Positions 1-12,339 of a stretch of 64,000 nucleotides of DNA are shown piece after piece. Position 1 is the first letter of the stretch. Each line of letters begins with the position of its first letter. A program made the translations under genes and the position numbers. The DNA is from Prinsepia uniflora (Eukaryota; Streptophyta; Magnoliopsida; Rosales; Rosaceae): contig CM064872.1 in NCBI GenBank assembly GCA_032719365.1, positions 53,372,891 to 53,436,890 on the forward strand, written 5' to 3'. The notes under the pieces are model-generated. The model saw only the letters and a program-made list of their open reading frames with translations, ran no database searches and was not told the origin of the DNA.

Positions 1-269
1 ACTCTTTAAGCTCTTCTTAGGTCATGCTATGATCATCACTTTGTTGGTACCCTGAGCAAAATATTTTCCCATTGATGGGATGTGAAAATTTTCAGATTGG
101 CCATTTGACAATTCATCTTCAGTAAAGTCACCAAACATGATCTTTTTTCTGGCTCTTATATGAGTCTCAGACATAGAGCTTCAAAGGGATATATTTCTTT
201 GAGGATGATCTCGTCCTTTCACTTTCTCAAATTTTCTTTAGGATGAGACATCAATTCGCGGTTGATTAC
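1..269 (-). pseudogene. Left-edge piece of the Tat-like element
   Basis: This sequence is continuous with 5324 onward once the Athila-like insertion is removed (TSD ATTAC at 265-269 and 5324-5328). The minus strand has short open stretches but no domain I can name. Membership in the host element is inferred from position. Confidence 0.35.
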
Positions 270-1740
270 TGATACACTAAAACTAAGCATTAAAGTAAAT
301 ATAAAGTCACACACAATATTTAATAAAAACATATGCAAATTTTTTTTTTGTAGATTGTAGCATTGATAAGTAGGGATCGTTCTTAATCGGGGCTTGAGGG
401 TACCTACGCATGATTATCGCTTGATTATTTAATTAGGGGGTAAATTAGTTTTTACTAAGTTCTGACGCGATTAACTAATTTAAACTAAGCTAATCTAATA
501 TTTACATGGTCAACTTATCTTTAACCTAACTCATTAGTGAATTCTATTAACTTCAACCTATGAAATCCTCTAATTTTAGCCTTATGAGTTACTTGCATAT
601 TCTCTTAAGTACGTGCTCGGGACTCCCGACAACACTTTCAATGATCTAGACTTGGGACCCCATATATCTAGTCAAGCATTAAGCGCGAACATACAAACAT
701 AACAAAAACTAGAATCATAAAACACACAAAAAATTGAATCAATACAAATCATAAAACCAAAAATAATATTAGAAATCAGTTTATAAACCACGATATTCAA
801 GCACAAAAGATAACTATAAGGTAAAGAGGCCGTATACACTTTTTCTCTTCGGGACACCCTATGGATACGAAGTGAATGAGCACTCTTTGGTGAGACAAGC
901 AGGGACCCCCCCAACTAAGTCATGGATGAATGTGTAAAATATGAAGTATGATATAATTAACCTTGCACAAGAAATCTTGAATTTATTAAAAAGGGAAATT
1001 TAGTTAAGCAGAGTTTTGGTACAAAAATGGACGACCTCTTACAAATAACCTAGGCATCTCTATTTATAGGAGAAAATTAATCCTCAAATAAACAGGAGTT
1101 CAAAATTTAAATCCTAAAAGGAAAATAATTAAACTAATTAAATTAAAGTCCTAAATGATAAAGGTAATAAAAATCCTAATTAAAAAGGTTTCCTAAATAA
1201 AAAGAAAACAAATCCAAGCTTGATTTGGACAAATTTCCACAAGAAACAAGGAAAATAGGTGTTGGAATTGAACAAGAGACAGTTCGGTGAAAGCCCACCG
1301 AAATTTAGGCTGAATTTCGGTGGTCAACGCACACTGAGAGGCTGGAAGGGCAATCAGTGGACACTCGCTGAAAGAGTGAAAGGTGGTTCGGCAGGTGCGC
1401 GCCGAGGAGAGAGGTGTCGTTTCCAGTACACGCACACCGAGAAGCTCCACATGGCTTCGGTAGGCGCTAGCCGGTACTGTTTCTTGGGCTGCTTTTGTGG
1501 ATTCGGTAGGTTCCTACCGAATTCTTGAGTTGTTTTTGGTGGCTTCCTTTTATTTGATCATAACTTATTCGTTACAACTCCGATTGAGTTGATTCTTTCG
1601 CCTAAATTCTTGTAATTCCGTGCTCTATCCAATTCTGCACATTTTCCACAAAAAATATTATTTTCTACAATTTTTTGGTATTTAAACATTAAAAGATAAG
1701 TATAAAAGGTATAAAATGGTGCTTAATTCAAGACTTATCA
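270..1740 (-). repeat. 3' LTR of the Athila-like element
   Basis: Begins TGATACACTAAAAC and ends GACTTATCA on the plus strand. It aligns over its length with 3858-5323, with scattered substitutions and small indels. Its C tract at 906-912 is 7 bases, against 19 in the partner LTR. Confidence 0.85.
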
Positions 1741-3834
1741 AATACCTCCACACTTAGACTTTGCTAGTCCCTAACAAATACCAAAACAAACTAAAAATTG
1801 ACAACAAAATTATTGTTTTTTTTAAACCACTAAATTTAAAAAAATTAAGCCCTATTTCCTTTTTAGCACAACTAAACCCGAATTGATTCCCCCACACTTG
1901 AACTTTGCTAGGCCCTTACCAAAACAAAAGAAAACAAACAAACAAAAACTCAAAAGATGCTAAAAGCCCTTAACCAAATGTCTCCAAAACTATTATAAGT
2001 ATATGGCATTATGATATTCAACAAATATGCATAGGGAATTCAAGAGATAATAAAGATATAATCATGTCATGAACAAGTAAGACTTGGAGAAAACAATGGT
2101 GATATTATGTTTGTGCATGCTTTAAACAAGTTAAGATCACCTCACAATGGATGCACTCATAATCTATTTCACTCATGAAATAGGGTTTCACTCAAAGATA
2201 TGTGAAATAATTATTCACATATTTCAACAATAAAAGCACTTCAACAATACCACATGAATATAATGAATTACTTGCACAGATGAACCCAAACCATAAGGTT
2301 ACTCACACAATTTACTCAACAGATCAAAAGTTACTTATCTCATGGATCATAAAAGTCTTTAATTATGGGTTGTAATGGGGCTAGGGCTAAGACATTCAGA
2401 TTTTTGGATATGTGGTGGTAAAGAACATTCCAAAGACTTAGTCATGGCACCAAAATGTATTAATCACGAGCACATCTGCTTCCAAAACCAAGATCATGTG
2501 GGAGCCAAATGTCATCTTGTACACAATCCAAATACTTACATTCAAAACAAATTTCCGGAGAGCTAAATATTTTTTTTTTGTAACTCTTTCTTGCTCTCAT
2601 ATTCATTTATTATTTTTCTTTTTTTTCACTTTTTTTTTTCAATTCTTTTTTTTGGGCAATCACACAATACATCAAGTAATTTGGACAAGCCTATTTCCAT
2701 ACACACATCATCACCTTGAATAGAACATCTTCATGTCTTCTTCATGTATGCTAGCTTTGAAATTTTCAACTAAGTCTTTAGAAGAAGGGTAAAGATACCT
2801 ATACTAGGCTATGAGTTTAGATATGCATGTTAATTAAAGAAAGAAAAGGCTAAACGTGGGCTCAAAAGGGCTAACTAAGGGTGTCGTAACTCGTGCGCAC
2901 AAAAGGGACACGTGGCTATTTGGCAAAGTGGTGGAAAATTTAGGTGCATTTAATCATATCCACAATCAAAGTATGTATTGACTATAAGCTTTGAAAATTG
3001 ACATGAATAAGTTCTAGCAATCTCTAGTTCATTAAAGCTATTGCAAGTAATCATATGAGGCATGTATAAGCTATAAATGATTTACACTCAAGAAAGAAAG
3101 AACATATAGCTCAAAAGCTCACAAGAGTTTATGCGATTCAAAACATAATTCTAATATGCAAATTATGTACTAAGTTTTACAACCATATCTACTATAAGTC
3201 AAAACACTCAAAATATCTCAATTATCACAAGAATTCCAACAAAGTGATATGAAAATGCCATAATATTTTTTTTTTCTTCCAATTCGTCATTGACTAGTTA
3301 AGGGCATCCTAAGACTCAAAAAAAAAAAAAAAACTTAAAACACAATTTTTTTATTTATAATTTTTTTTTTTTTTTTTTGAAAGAAGTAACAAAACTTTTT
3401 TTTTTATTTTTTTGAAAACAAAGAAATTATAGAATCAGGTATTAGATAGATTTTAACAAAAATAACTAAGAAAAATAAAAGCAAATGAAAATAAAAGATA
3501 AGGGAAGAGAATGCAAATCTGTTGTAGACTTCTCCATTGGGTTGCCTCCCAACAAGCGCTTGAATTTAACGTCTTCAGCCTAGACGAAGTGCTTCAATCA
3601 ACTCATTTGATGCAAGGTCTATGCACTCTTTTGAACTCCACATTGTGCGCACCAATTTCCTCGAGGTACAGCTCCTATTGGTAGCCTTTTCTCTTTACAA
3701 GTTAATTCCTTCGAAGATATATATAGAACTAAGACTGTGTTTTGAAAATTTACAAGTGTGAAAGTTATGCACAAGTATGATATTTACATTATGAACATAT
3801 TTACACAAACGAAATCACACAAGAGATTTTTCAA
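1741..3834 (-). other. Non-coding internal domain of the Athila-like element
   Basis: This is AT-rich sequence with many A and T runs and no credible protein. A purine-rich tract next to the left LTR (plus strand ACCTCCACAC at 1744-1753) serves as the polypurine tract. A second similar tract (CCCCCACACTTG, about 1890) lies 150 bp inside. The open frames at 2375-2723 have no recognisable features. Confidence 0.6.
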
Positions 3835-3852
3835 TCCCCGGAAACGGTGCCA
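3835..3852 (-). promoter_or_regulatory. Primer-binding site for tRNA-Asp
   Basis: The minus strand reads TGGCACCGTTTCCGGGGA five bases inside the LTR. The site complementary to plant tRNA-Asp is TGGCGCCGTTGCCGGGGA, so 16 of 18 bases agree. Confidence 0.75.
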
Positions 3853-3857
3853 AAAAT

Positions 3858-5323
3858 TGATATGCTAAAACTAAGCATTTAAGTAAACACAAAGTCTCAC
3901 TCAATACTTAATAAAAACATATGCAAATTAAAATCCTTTTTTTTTTTGTAGATTGTAGCATTGATAAGTAGGGATCATTCTTAACTGGGGATTGAGGGTA
4001 CCTAAGCATGATTATCGTTTGATTATTTAATTAGGGGGTAAATTGGTTTTTATTAAGTTCCTACGTGATTAACTAATCTAAATTAACCTAATCTAATAGT
4101 TACATGGTCAACTTATCTTTAACCTATAAAATCTTCTAATTCTAGCCTTATGAGTTACTTGCATATTCTCTTAAGTATGTGTCTGGGACCCCCGACGACA
4201 CTTTTCATGATCTAGACTCGGGACCCCCTATACCTAGTCAAGCATTAAGCGCAAACATACAAACATAACAAAAAATAGAATCATAAAACACACAGAAAAT
4301 TGAATCAATACAAATCATAAAACCAAAAATGATATTAGAAATTAGTTCATAAACCAAGATATTCAAGCACAAAAGATAACTATAACGTAATGAGGCCGTA
4401 TTACACTTTTTTTCTTCGGGACACCCTATGGATACAAAGTGAATGAACGCTCTTTGATGAGACAAGCGGGGATACCCCCCCCCCCCCCCCCCCACAAACT
4501 AAGTCACAGATGAAGGTGTAAAATATGAAGTATGGTATAATTAACCTTGCATAAGAAATCTTGAATTTATTAAAAAGGGAAAATTGGTTAAGCAGAGCTT
4601 TGGTACAAAAATGGACGACCTCTTACAAATAACCTAGGCCTCTCTATTTATAGGAGAAAATTAATCCTCACATAAATAGAAGTTCACAATTTAAATCCTA
4701 AAGGGAAAATGATTAAACTAATTAAATTAAAGTTCTAAAGGATAAAGGTAATAAAAATCCTAATTAAAAAGGTTTCCTAAATAAAAAGGAAATAAATCCA
4801 AGCTTGATTTGGACAAATTTCCACAAGAAACAAGGAAAATAGGTGTTGGAATTGAACAGGAGACAGTTCGGTGAAAGCCCACGAACATTTGGGCTGAATT
4901 TCGATGGTCAACGCACACGGAGAGGTTGGAAGGGCAATCAGTGGACACTCGCTGAAAGGGTGAAAGATGGTTCGGCAGGTGCGCGCCTAGGAGAGAGGTG
5001 TCGTTTTTGGTACACGCTCACCGAGAAGCTCCACATGCTTCGGCAGGCGCTAGCCGATATTGTTCCTTGGGATGCTTTTGTGGATTCGGTAGGTCCCTAC
5101 CAAATTCTTGAGTGATTTTTGGTGGCTTCCTTTCATTTGATGATAACTTCTTCGTTACAACTTCAATTGAGTTGATTCTTTCGCCTAAATTCTCGTAATT
5201 CCTTGCTCTATCCAATTCTGCATATTTTTCACAAAATATATTATTTTCTACAATTTTTTGGTATTTAAAAATTAAAGGATAATTATGAAAGGTATAAAAT
5301 GGTGCTTAATTCAAGGCTTATCA
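3858..5323 (-). repeat. 5' LTR of the Athila-like element
   Basis: Begins TGATATGCTAAAAC and ends GGCTTATCA. It is the partner of 270-1740 and is next to the tRNA-Asp primer site. It contains a pure run of 19 C at 4475-4493 where the other LTR has 7. Confidence 0.85.
4475..4493 (+). repeat. Poly-C tract (19 C)
   Basis: A pure C run in the 5' LTR of the Athila-like element. The matching position of the other LTR has only 7 C. Confidence 0.9.
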
Positions 5324-5955
5324 ATTACTGATGGGGTTGCCTCCAAGCTTGTTTGAGCCAATTTGTAGCTCTACATTGTTTATGGATCCTACTCTTGGAA
5401 TCCTTCCTAATTTTTTGATGGGCTTGCCATTCATGCCAACCATATACCATCTCTTCTCTTGGATAATGGTCTTCCTAGGTTGGGATGTTGCTGATCCTGG
5501 CCACTTTGGCCATTGGGATTCCATTTGTCGGTTAGAGATTTTTGGCTGGCTAACCATTTTTGTTTCTTGATGTCCCCTAGCCTTTGGAAGAAAGAACTTT
5601 GAGGGAGCTTCCCTTTTGGATTATGAAGTCTGTAACTGGCTTCACGACAATTAAGGAGGTTCTCATCTTGTTTTTATCTTGACCTTTTTAGTTCTGGGTC
5701 CATCTTAGCACATACAACAGAGATTTCTAGAAAATACTATGTCCTGCACTTGCACATGACCAAACCCCTAATGATTATGGCTAGCGATCATCTAGGCTCC
5801 TGAGTTTCCTTGGGAGGTTTTGGTTGACCTTTTTTGGCCACCTTGCCATTTTTAGGCTGTGACTATTATAGGTCAACAATGTTCATTGATGCCATAAAGA
5901 ACATATTAGTATCCACTATCATCAATGTTTTTGGTATTGGGGCCAAGGTGATATG
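5324..5955 (-). pseudogene. Region downstream of gag in the Tat-like element, degenerate
   Basis: This continues the host element leftward after the solo LTR. The minus-strand frames contain proline- and lysine-rich stretches (SQPKNGKVAKKGQPKPPKE-like) and an open frame at 5321-5557, with no recognisable catalytic motif. In Tat elements the stretch between gag and protease is poorly conserved, which fits. It starts with one copy of the ATTAC TSD of the Athila-like insertion. Confidence 0.4.
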
Positions 5956-8596
5956 TGACAGAACCCAACCCGAATATTCAGAACAGTATACTTGGGTCCT
6001 ACTCGTGTCTAACAAAAACGTTGTCAGCCAAGGGATAAACACAAACTTCTTCTAATTCATGCCTCCTCTCGAGCCTCGATTTCCATGCAACAGCCTTAGA
6101 GGCATAAAACAAGAAAATGTGTGAGTGGACAAAAGAAATAGTGTTAAAAAAATAATTTGAAAACATTTAGCTTTTGCCCTCCGTTTTCCAAAACCATGCA
6201 TGCATACGAAAATCGTTTCAAAATTGTTTTACTTCGATTAAAACGAAACACAATATATATTTTGAAATACATGAAACAAGTTCTTAAATCATCAATAACA
6301 TTTATTCAACTAAATCTCAATAAGTCTACATAACCATCAATACAATGTCACACATGAAACCACTGCCCCACTGGCAAGCACACCACAACATGCATCACAT
6401 CTCACAAGCCATCACATCAATCCACATAATCAACCATAACCAAGATCATCATAGAACACACATATAGTCAAATCATCATCAGTACACAAGCATCATACAA
6501 ATCACCATATGCACCACATTATTCATCATAGGCATCATAACGATCATCATATCACAAGTGCACTACCGGTAGGCAATATACTTGGAAATTGGATTTCTGC
6601 TCGACGTGCAAGTGACGTTGACCTAGAAACTGGAGCCCTACTAGATGTTTGAGTCTTTACAACACAAGACTAGAATATCCACATGGGACCATATCATTAT
6701 CATAATCATAGTCACTAGTCTCAGAATCTGGAGCCCCCAGCTCGACGGCTGAGACCCACATCCAACAAGCATATCAAGGAACACATATTCACATCATAAT
6801 AAGCACAAAGCCACTTTCCAGAACTCAGTAACGCATCAGGATATAAAATACCCAATTTCCTCGCAAAATATAAAATATTACTCTAATATTCACCAAGGTT
6901 GCAAAATCCACATAACAACTTAACCAATCAATGCCACCATCATCTTCATCTCAATCACAAACTAAAACCATAATCGGAATGTCGAGCCTAAGCCCCAAAC
7001 ATACCTCAAACGCCACTTCTCATAAAACGTTCCATTAAAGCTACTTCAGTAAAAACCGTTCAGAAAATCATATGAAAATCACAAATATTCCAAATCACGT
7101 TATTTCATACCTCAATCCACATTCCATTGAAAATCAAGTTCGAAACGGCGTTTAAAACATAGTTTACCGAAATCTCGTAAAACGTGCACAATAGTTTAGG
7201 GAAAGAAAGTCCACTCATACACCTCTCAATCGCCGACTTCACCTTTGCATGTTTTTCCATAATTTCTGGGAATGTCACTTCTTGCCAAAATTCACATCTA
7301 TGGGTCACAAATCATCTCACATAACTCTTATTTTAATCCCATAATTTTTGGGATTCTAAATGTATTAAAAACGCACCCTAAACCTTCAGAAGCTTAAAAC
7401 TACCTCGAAACGGTGTCGAATCGACTCGAAACCTGTGCCATTAGATTCGTAACATCAAATACTCAAACTTTCATGTTGGACAAAAATCGAGAACATGTAC
7501 CACGCGCCGCCTGGCTGCGCGTGGGATTCATGCGCCAACTACAGTAACAAGGCTCAGGTACTGTTCATCATCCATGTTACCCGGTTCCTCTGGATTTCGA
7601 GTTGCCCGACCTAGCAAACCGACCCGATCCTAAGTCCTCCATTTTTTGTCTTTTTTCAAATCTAGTTAGACCAACATACTCTACGTAAGCTACATAAGGG
7701 ATCTATACAAAAAAAAACATGGAAACTTACCTTGAAACCCGTTCAACCAAAATGATGACTCACTACCAAAAATGCATTCTTCGTTCCTAGCTGCTTCCCA
7801 ACTCACCAACTGAGGATCCTATCAAATTCGCAGGAACTCAGGGAAGGCAGTATCAAGAGTTTTTCCAAGCTTCATACTCAGAACTGAATCAATCAAGGTC
7901 AACTCAAAAAATCTTCACGGGTATCCTCACGGATGCACCACTACTCCTCACCATCACTGTCCAGTTCAGAACCGCCCTTCTCCTTCCTCTCCTCTCTCCG
8001 TTTCTCTCTTCTTCTCCCCTATTTCTTTCTCTTACTTTCTCTGATTTTCTTTGTTTCTTTCATGGCTCCAAAGCACAAAACACACACTACACAATTACAC
8101 CACCACCCACACACAAATAACAAGGACGGTGCATAGAAACATAAGGGATAAGGGGACAAGTGTCACTGCTCAAATGGCCACAAAAATAATCTCACATGTA
8201 ATTTACCAAAATGCCCCTCTATGCAAAATTACTAAAATGCCCCTATGTAGTATAAATCAGGGACGAAACTGTCTTAAATCCATTTTTAGCATGCCGCCTG
8301 CCGACATACTCAGTAGATCGAGACCTTTGTAACGGCGTTTACGAAACCGCCAAAATTCATTCGAGTCAAAAAGTCAACATTCGACCCTTTAAAGTCAAAG
8401 TCAACCCTTTGACTTTGACCATTGACTTTCAGAGGTAACATGGTCAATTTCTTTCAAATTTTCTAATACCTTCATAACAGTCCTCTCGGATCACCGAAAC
8501 GATGCCTCAATCAACAAAATCAACATTTTGACTTTTCCAAGGGCAAAATTGTCATTTTCCCCTTAAATTTCCAATTTCAAAATTCGGGTCGTCACA
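5956..8596 (-). mobile_element. Giant Del-like solo LTR, 2.6 kb
   Basis: On the plus strand it starts TGACAGAACCCAACCC and ends GGGTCGTCACA, flanked by a perfect ATATG TSD (5951-5955 and 8597-8601). No internal domain or second LTR is present, so it is a solo LTR left by LTR-LTR recombination. It belongs to the same family as 33347-36366, 47937-51406 and 61369-64000. Shared marks are GTGAGTGGAC at 6121, an inverted copy GTCCACTCAT at 7209, and a final part with repeated GTCAAAAGTCAACATT-like sequence before the TGTGACGACCC terminus. Confidence 0.85.
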
Positions 8597-8808
8597 ATAT
8601 GCCTTTGATTGATCAAGCTTTGGATTGCATCCCTAAATTGGACACAATTTTCAGTGGAGTGGTATGGTGATACATACCATTTGCATAAGTGCTTCCTCTT
8701 GATTTCCTCTAGTCTAGGCATTTCTTCCTTGGGATCAGGTTTGATCACCTTTACCTTGACCAGTTCATCATATATCTCTCTGGCCTTGGTCAGGTTGAAT
8801 AGATACGA
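8597..8808 (-). pseudogene. Gag C-terminal Cys-His segment of the Tat-like element
   Basis: The minus-strand frame reads YLFNLTKAREIYDELVKVKV, then LCKWYVSPYHSTENCVQF and RDAIQSLINQ. This corresponds to the region of Ogre/Tat gag with a Cys, a spaced His and a second Cys followed by the IQ-I helix. The piece sits between the giant solo LTR (ending 8596, TSD copy 8597-8601) and the Cassandra solo LTR (starting 8809). A longer frame through it into both neighbours is an artefact of the junctions. Confidence 0.65.
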
Positions 8809-9091
8809 TGTGAGGACCCGTGCCTTGGGGGCATGGTTAGCAACCTCACATCGCCTGGCGAGATCTAGAGTATGCGCCTTATATGTGGGCGCGCATTTAT
8901 CTAACATGAGGCGTTTTGGGAGCTCACTGGCTTTGGATTCCTTAGAAACTCCAAAGTTAAATAAGTAGGGACTAGTGCAATCCCAAGATGGGTGACTCAC
9001 TGGGAAGTTGCATGTGAATTCCCAGAAACAAAACCGTGAGGTCTGGGCCCAAAACGGACAATATCATGTTGGAGAAAGTCGGGTCGTGACA
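8809..9091 (+). mobile_element. Solo LTR of a Cassandra (5S rRNA-bearing TRIM) element
   Basis: Starts TGTGAGGACCCGTGCC and ends GGGTCGTGACA. It aligns with both LTRs of the complete Cassandra at 43932-44646. The flanks TACGA (8804-8808) and TACAA (9092-9096) are a TSD with one mismatch. No primer site follows, so only one LTR remains. It is shorter (283 against 322 bp) and more diverged, hence older. It interrupts the gag of the Tat-like host. Confidence 0.8.
8904..9023 (+). other. 5S rRNA-derived segment in the Cassandra solo LTR
   Basis: Contains the degenerate 5S internal promoter, with AAACTCCAAAGTTAA for box A and GATGGGTGACTCACTGGG for box C. These correspond to AACTCCGAAGTTAAGCG and GATGGGTGACCTCCTGGG of plant 5S rRNA. 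It is a retrotransposon part, not a functional 5S gene. Confidence 0.7.
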
Positions 9092-9096
9092 TACAA

Positions 9097-10109
9097 GGTG
9101 AAAATTGGGACCTTGTTTGTAAAGTAACCCTTAGCCGGATTAGTGGGTTTATGATCCTACACAGGTTTGACCAATGATTTAATGGTTATAGAGCCCTTAC
9201 CCGAAATATAAATCTCAGCAGTAGCTATCTCTAGTTTTTTACCTTTCTATTTCCGAGGATTCATTCACTTTGTGGTCCACTTGATGATCACGTATCTTGT
9301 TTTTGTAGAAATGAGGTACTTTAGAGTTATACTTCTGTCGTTGTTTTTCTTCTAGAAGTCTCTCAAATTTTGACACCAATACCACTATCTCCTGCAAGTT
9401 TGAGAAAATAGCATCAACAAACTTCTTTCTTAGTAAAAACCTTAGTGCTCTTTGAGCAATGTTCACCATTTAGCTGTTGTTCATAGGAAACCTACACTTC
9501 ATCTTCACCCTTTTAAACTTGGCAATAAAACTCTCAATAGTCTCATGCTCTCCCTAGTTGATGGTAGTAAGGTCAATGATCAAAACCTCGAGCTCGACTC
9601 CGTAAAACTCTTTGTGAAACTTGGCCTCCATGTGCCCCTAAGTGTGTATGGAGGGTTCTAGCAGCAAAATGTACCAAGAAAAAACATCCCTAACAAGAGA
9701 GCTGCTGAATAGACGTAGCATAGGATAGGAATTATCTCAAGCGCTACACATTGGGCTGTGAATCTCCCTACATGTTCCAGGATGATGTACTACTATCTCC
9801 AAAAAAAAAAAAGAAGAGGAAAATGTTGGCGGTTTAAAGATACTAGAAAAAAAAAAGGATTATTCTAGTCCACGTACATGGGGTAAGGCTTTCTGAATGT
9901 CGGAACATTGGCCCTCCTAGGAAGCATTGGTTGTCCTTGAATTATACACTTTATTTTGGCCATTTTAGTCATGATGGCCCGATGCTCGAATACACAGGGT
10001 GGCCTTTGGTTAGGCCTGAATTCCCCCTCTAATCATGTGTCATCAAATCTTCTCCAATCTTCAAAGTCACCATTAATGCCAATCGGGATACTCCTGCCAT
10101 TTTAGCCTT
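9097..10109 (-). pseudogene. Gag core (Retrotrans_gag-like) remnant of the Tat-like element
   Basis: The minus-strand translation across about 9660-9240 has the layout of a plant Retrotrans_gag domain. A stretch like ESFIAKFKRVKMKCRF is followed by MVNIAQRALRFLLRKKFVD and then LVSKFERLLEEKQRQK, which matches the usual order of recruitment helix, R-L-RKKL segment and basic coiled region. Stops and frame changes separate the parts. It is bordered by the Cassandra solo LTR on the left and the CACTA element on the right, so it was one gag before those insertions. Confidence 0.6.
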
Positions 10110-10129
10110 CACTACAAGAAATATGGTAA

Positions 10130-10340
10130 TACACTACACCCTATAGACAACACATATATAAAAAAAACTGATGTATAATGTAGTTTAGACATCAGTTTAA
10201 ATTTGATGTTGTCTAATGTAAGATATAGCTATAGTAAAATTATGCTAGTGTTGTCTAAACCTAGCATATAGCATCAGCAATAACATGCTGTTGTCTTTTG
10301 TACCCTTAGACATCAGTAAATTTATTTCTACTGATGCAAC
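10130..10340. repeat. Left sub-terminal repeats of the CACTA element
   Basis: Multiple copies of TAGACATCAG, TTGTCTAA and related 8-10 bp motifs occur in both orientations, as expected for the sub-terminal transposase-binding region. Confidence 0.65.
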
Positions 10341-10831
10341 TTCCATTTTTTTTAATGCTACAGTAAACCATTGTCTATGCATAGTGGATACAAAGCAAAC
10401 CCAAAAATAGAGTAGCGCTAAGTGAAATCTTAATTATAACGCGAATTGAATTTTGGATCTCAGAGGTGTGGCCGCTTTTCTCCCCAAATGAAAGCACCAT
10501 CGTGCGAAGAGCTTCATCCCAGACGTGCGGCCGCTTTTCTTCCCGAATATGCTAGGCACAGTTTCTTTTTCTTCCCAAATATGCTCCATCGTGGTGCTTC
10601 GATGTTCCTCCTTACAGGTCAGTTTTCATTTCGAGTGAAATTGGTGAGTTAATTGTTCATAATTGAAACAAACCCATAAAACGCAAAACCCATTGTGATT
10701 ATTGACCAAAATACGATCGAGTACAAATTGAAGTTTGGATTGAAACTGAAATTGTGATTGAAAGTGAAATTGAAATTGGATAGAGAGGGCTCTCAAGAAG
10801 CTCTTGTGAAAGAGCTCAATCAGCCTCAACA

Positions 10832-11053
10832 ATGGCCTTGACGGCTACGTACTGCTGCTTATTGGCTACTCTTACCCTAATCCCAAGTCCTCTCCTTCCT
10901 TTGGTTTACACAAATTTTGAAGGAGATGCTTCGCACATGATCAGGCGGAGCTTAACGGATCCCGGTAATGTCCTTCAAAGCTGGGATCCAACCCTTGTCA
11001 ATCCTTGCACTTGGTTTCACATCACCTGCAACCAAGATAATTGTGTTACCCGA
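10832..11053 (+). pseudogene. Captured first exon of an LRR-protein gene (LRR1/SERK ectodomain type)
   Basis: From the ATG at 10832 the frame encodes a hydrophobic signal peptide (about residues 1-27) and then the LRR N-terminal cap. Two recognisable blocks are EGDASHMIRRSLTDPGNVLQ and SWDPTLVNPCTWFHITCNQD, with the paired cysteines of the cap. These match the start of small plant LRR proteins of the LRR1 type and the closely related SERK receptor kinases. The match stops after VTR, where the sequence turns into an intron-like CT repeat. No LRRs or kinase follow, so only exon 1, with a likely 5' UTR upstream, was captured by the CACTA element. Substitutions at positions usually conserved suggest loss of constraint. 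Confidence 0.75.
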
Positions 11054-11063
11054 GTGCACCCTT

Positions 11064-11131
<68 letters not shown>
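11064..11131 (+). repeat. (CT)n microsatellite
   Basis: An almost pure CT run of about 68 bp at the start of the captured intron, followed by a short TA repeat at 11145-11160. Confidence 0.9.
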
Positions 11132-11133
<2 letters not shown>

Positions 11134-11566
11134 GGCACTCTCTCTATATATATATATATACATACTGATAGTTTGATATGAAGCCATCATAGTGTCCTCT
11201 ACCTACTTTTTTGGTTGGGGTACTCACTTTTTGATCATTTGCTTTCCTGTTTATATATTTTGTCTTTTTTATTTCCAGAGAGAGACAAGTCCCTTCGACC
11301 CCCTTCACCAAAGCACTCGGGTCTTTACTCCATTTCATGTATGATTTGGTTGTATTTTATTGTTGTTATAATTATCATGTATTTGATTGTTTTGCTTAGC
11401 CCTAATTTTTCCCTATCTGATAAACAATTTTCGTGATGTATAAGTTGTTTGTCTTTCCTTAAGATCACGATATTTCTGGTTTGATACTCACGATGTACAA
11501 TATATGATTTTGTTATTTTTCACTTTTACTTACTTATTTGTCTCCCCCTAACAAACAATAAAAAAG

Positions 11567-11633
11567 TTTGCTGGTCTTGGAGCTAGGCTTGCTTGGGGAA
11601 CTGTTCAGGAGTCGACCAAGAGACAGATATATG
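11567..11633 (+). pseudogene. Captured internal exon, possibly of a mitochondrial ABC1/COQ8-type kinase gene
   Basis: A 67-bp segment is bounded by an AG acceptor (ending 11566) and a GTATGC donor (from 11634). It translates as FAGLGARLAWGTVQESTKRQ then IYG. From memory this glycine-alanine-rich string resembles the segment just before the kinase-like domain of plant mitochondrial ABC1/COQ8 proteins. It is short, so the identity is tentative. If correct, the CACTA element combines fragments of two unrelated genes. Confidence 0.4.
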
Positions 11634-12339
11634 GTATGCAAAATTCATCAGATATTTCTGCATTTATATCCCCACAAAACACAAAACATTTGGCTGTTGA
11701 ACTCTATAAATGTGTGGAGCTGCACTTGAATTGGGACAGATGTTGAGTATAAAGGACAGTTAGCATTAATATAATTATTGGTCTTTTTGCGCGTTAGATA
11801 ATTCCATTTTCCTATTCTTCTTTATTCTTGTGTAGACTGTATTTTGGTCTTTTGGGGTTTCAAAACATTTGGATAAACTAGGTTTGAAATAATCATTGTT
11901 TCCAGGTCAAATGAAACGAAATACCATGTGCTTAGATAAAGAAGTTAACTCATATCTAAGCTGAATATTGCAGCTGAGTTTATTGATTTGAGTTTTCTAT
12001 TTTGTAGGCTAATTGAAATTCCCACCGTCAAACAAAGCACATGGCGTGTTTGAAAGTACAACTATGTTAGCATTGATCCTCATATGGTGTGGTTCTTTCC
12101 TGGTGGCTAGATTTTAGAATTGTTGCAACACTTGCTTATTTATTTAGAACATACACACATTTATGATTTTGTTTGGCTTTGATCGAGTTAGGTTGCAGAA
12201 TGTACTATGAGTACTTTTCAAATCTTCATTGTGATTTTATGTATTCTATTTATATGAAGTTCTTTTTTATTTGGATTAACGGAGAATTGTAATATGAATT
12301 AATTTTATGTTATGATACAGGATTTTAATATGATTTTTT

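Larger units (their letters stand above)
270..5323 (-). mobile_element. Non-coding Athila-like Ty3/gypsy element with two LTRs
   Basis: A complete insertion: LTRs at 270-1740 and 3858-5323, ending TG...CA, flanked by the perfect TSD ATTAC. The primer-binding site next to the right LTR matches tRNA-Asp, the primer used by Athila elements, and sets the orientation as minus. The internal part is only about 2.1 kb, AT-rich, and has no gag, protease, reverse transcriptase or integrase in any frame. It is therefore non-autonomous and would have depended on proteins from a related element. The two LTRs remain closely similar, so the insertion is not very old. Confidence 0.85.

Noticed and set aside
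8563..9000. 145-aa minus-strand frame
   Set aside because: It runs from the solo LTR through a gag remnant into antisense Cassandra LTR, so it is a chimera of three elements.
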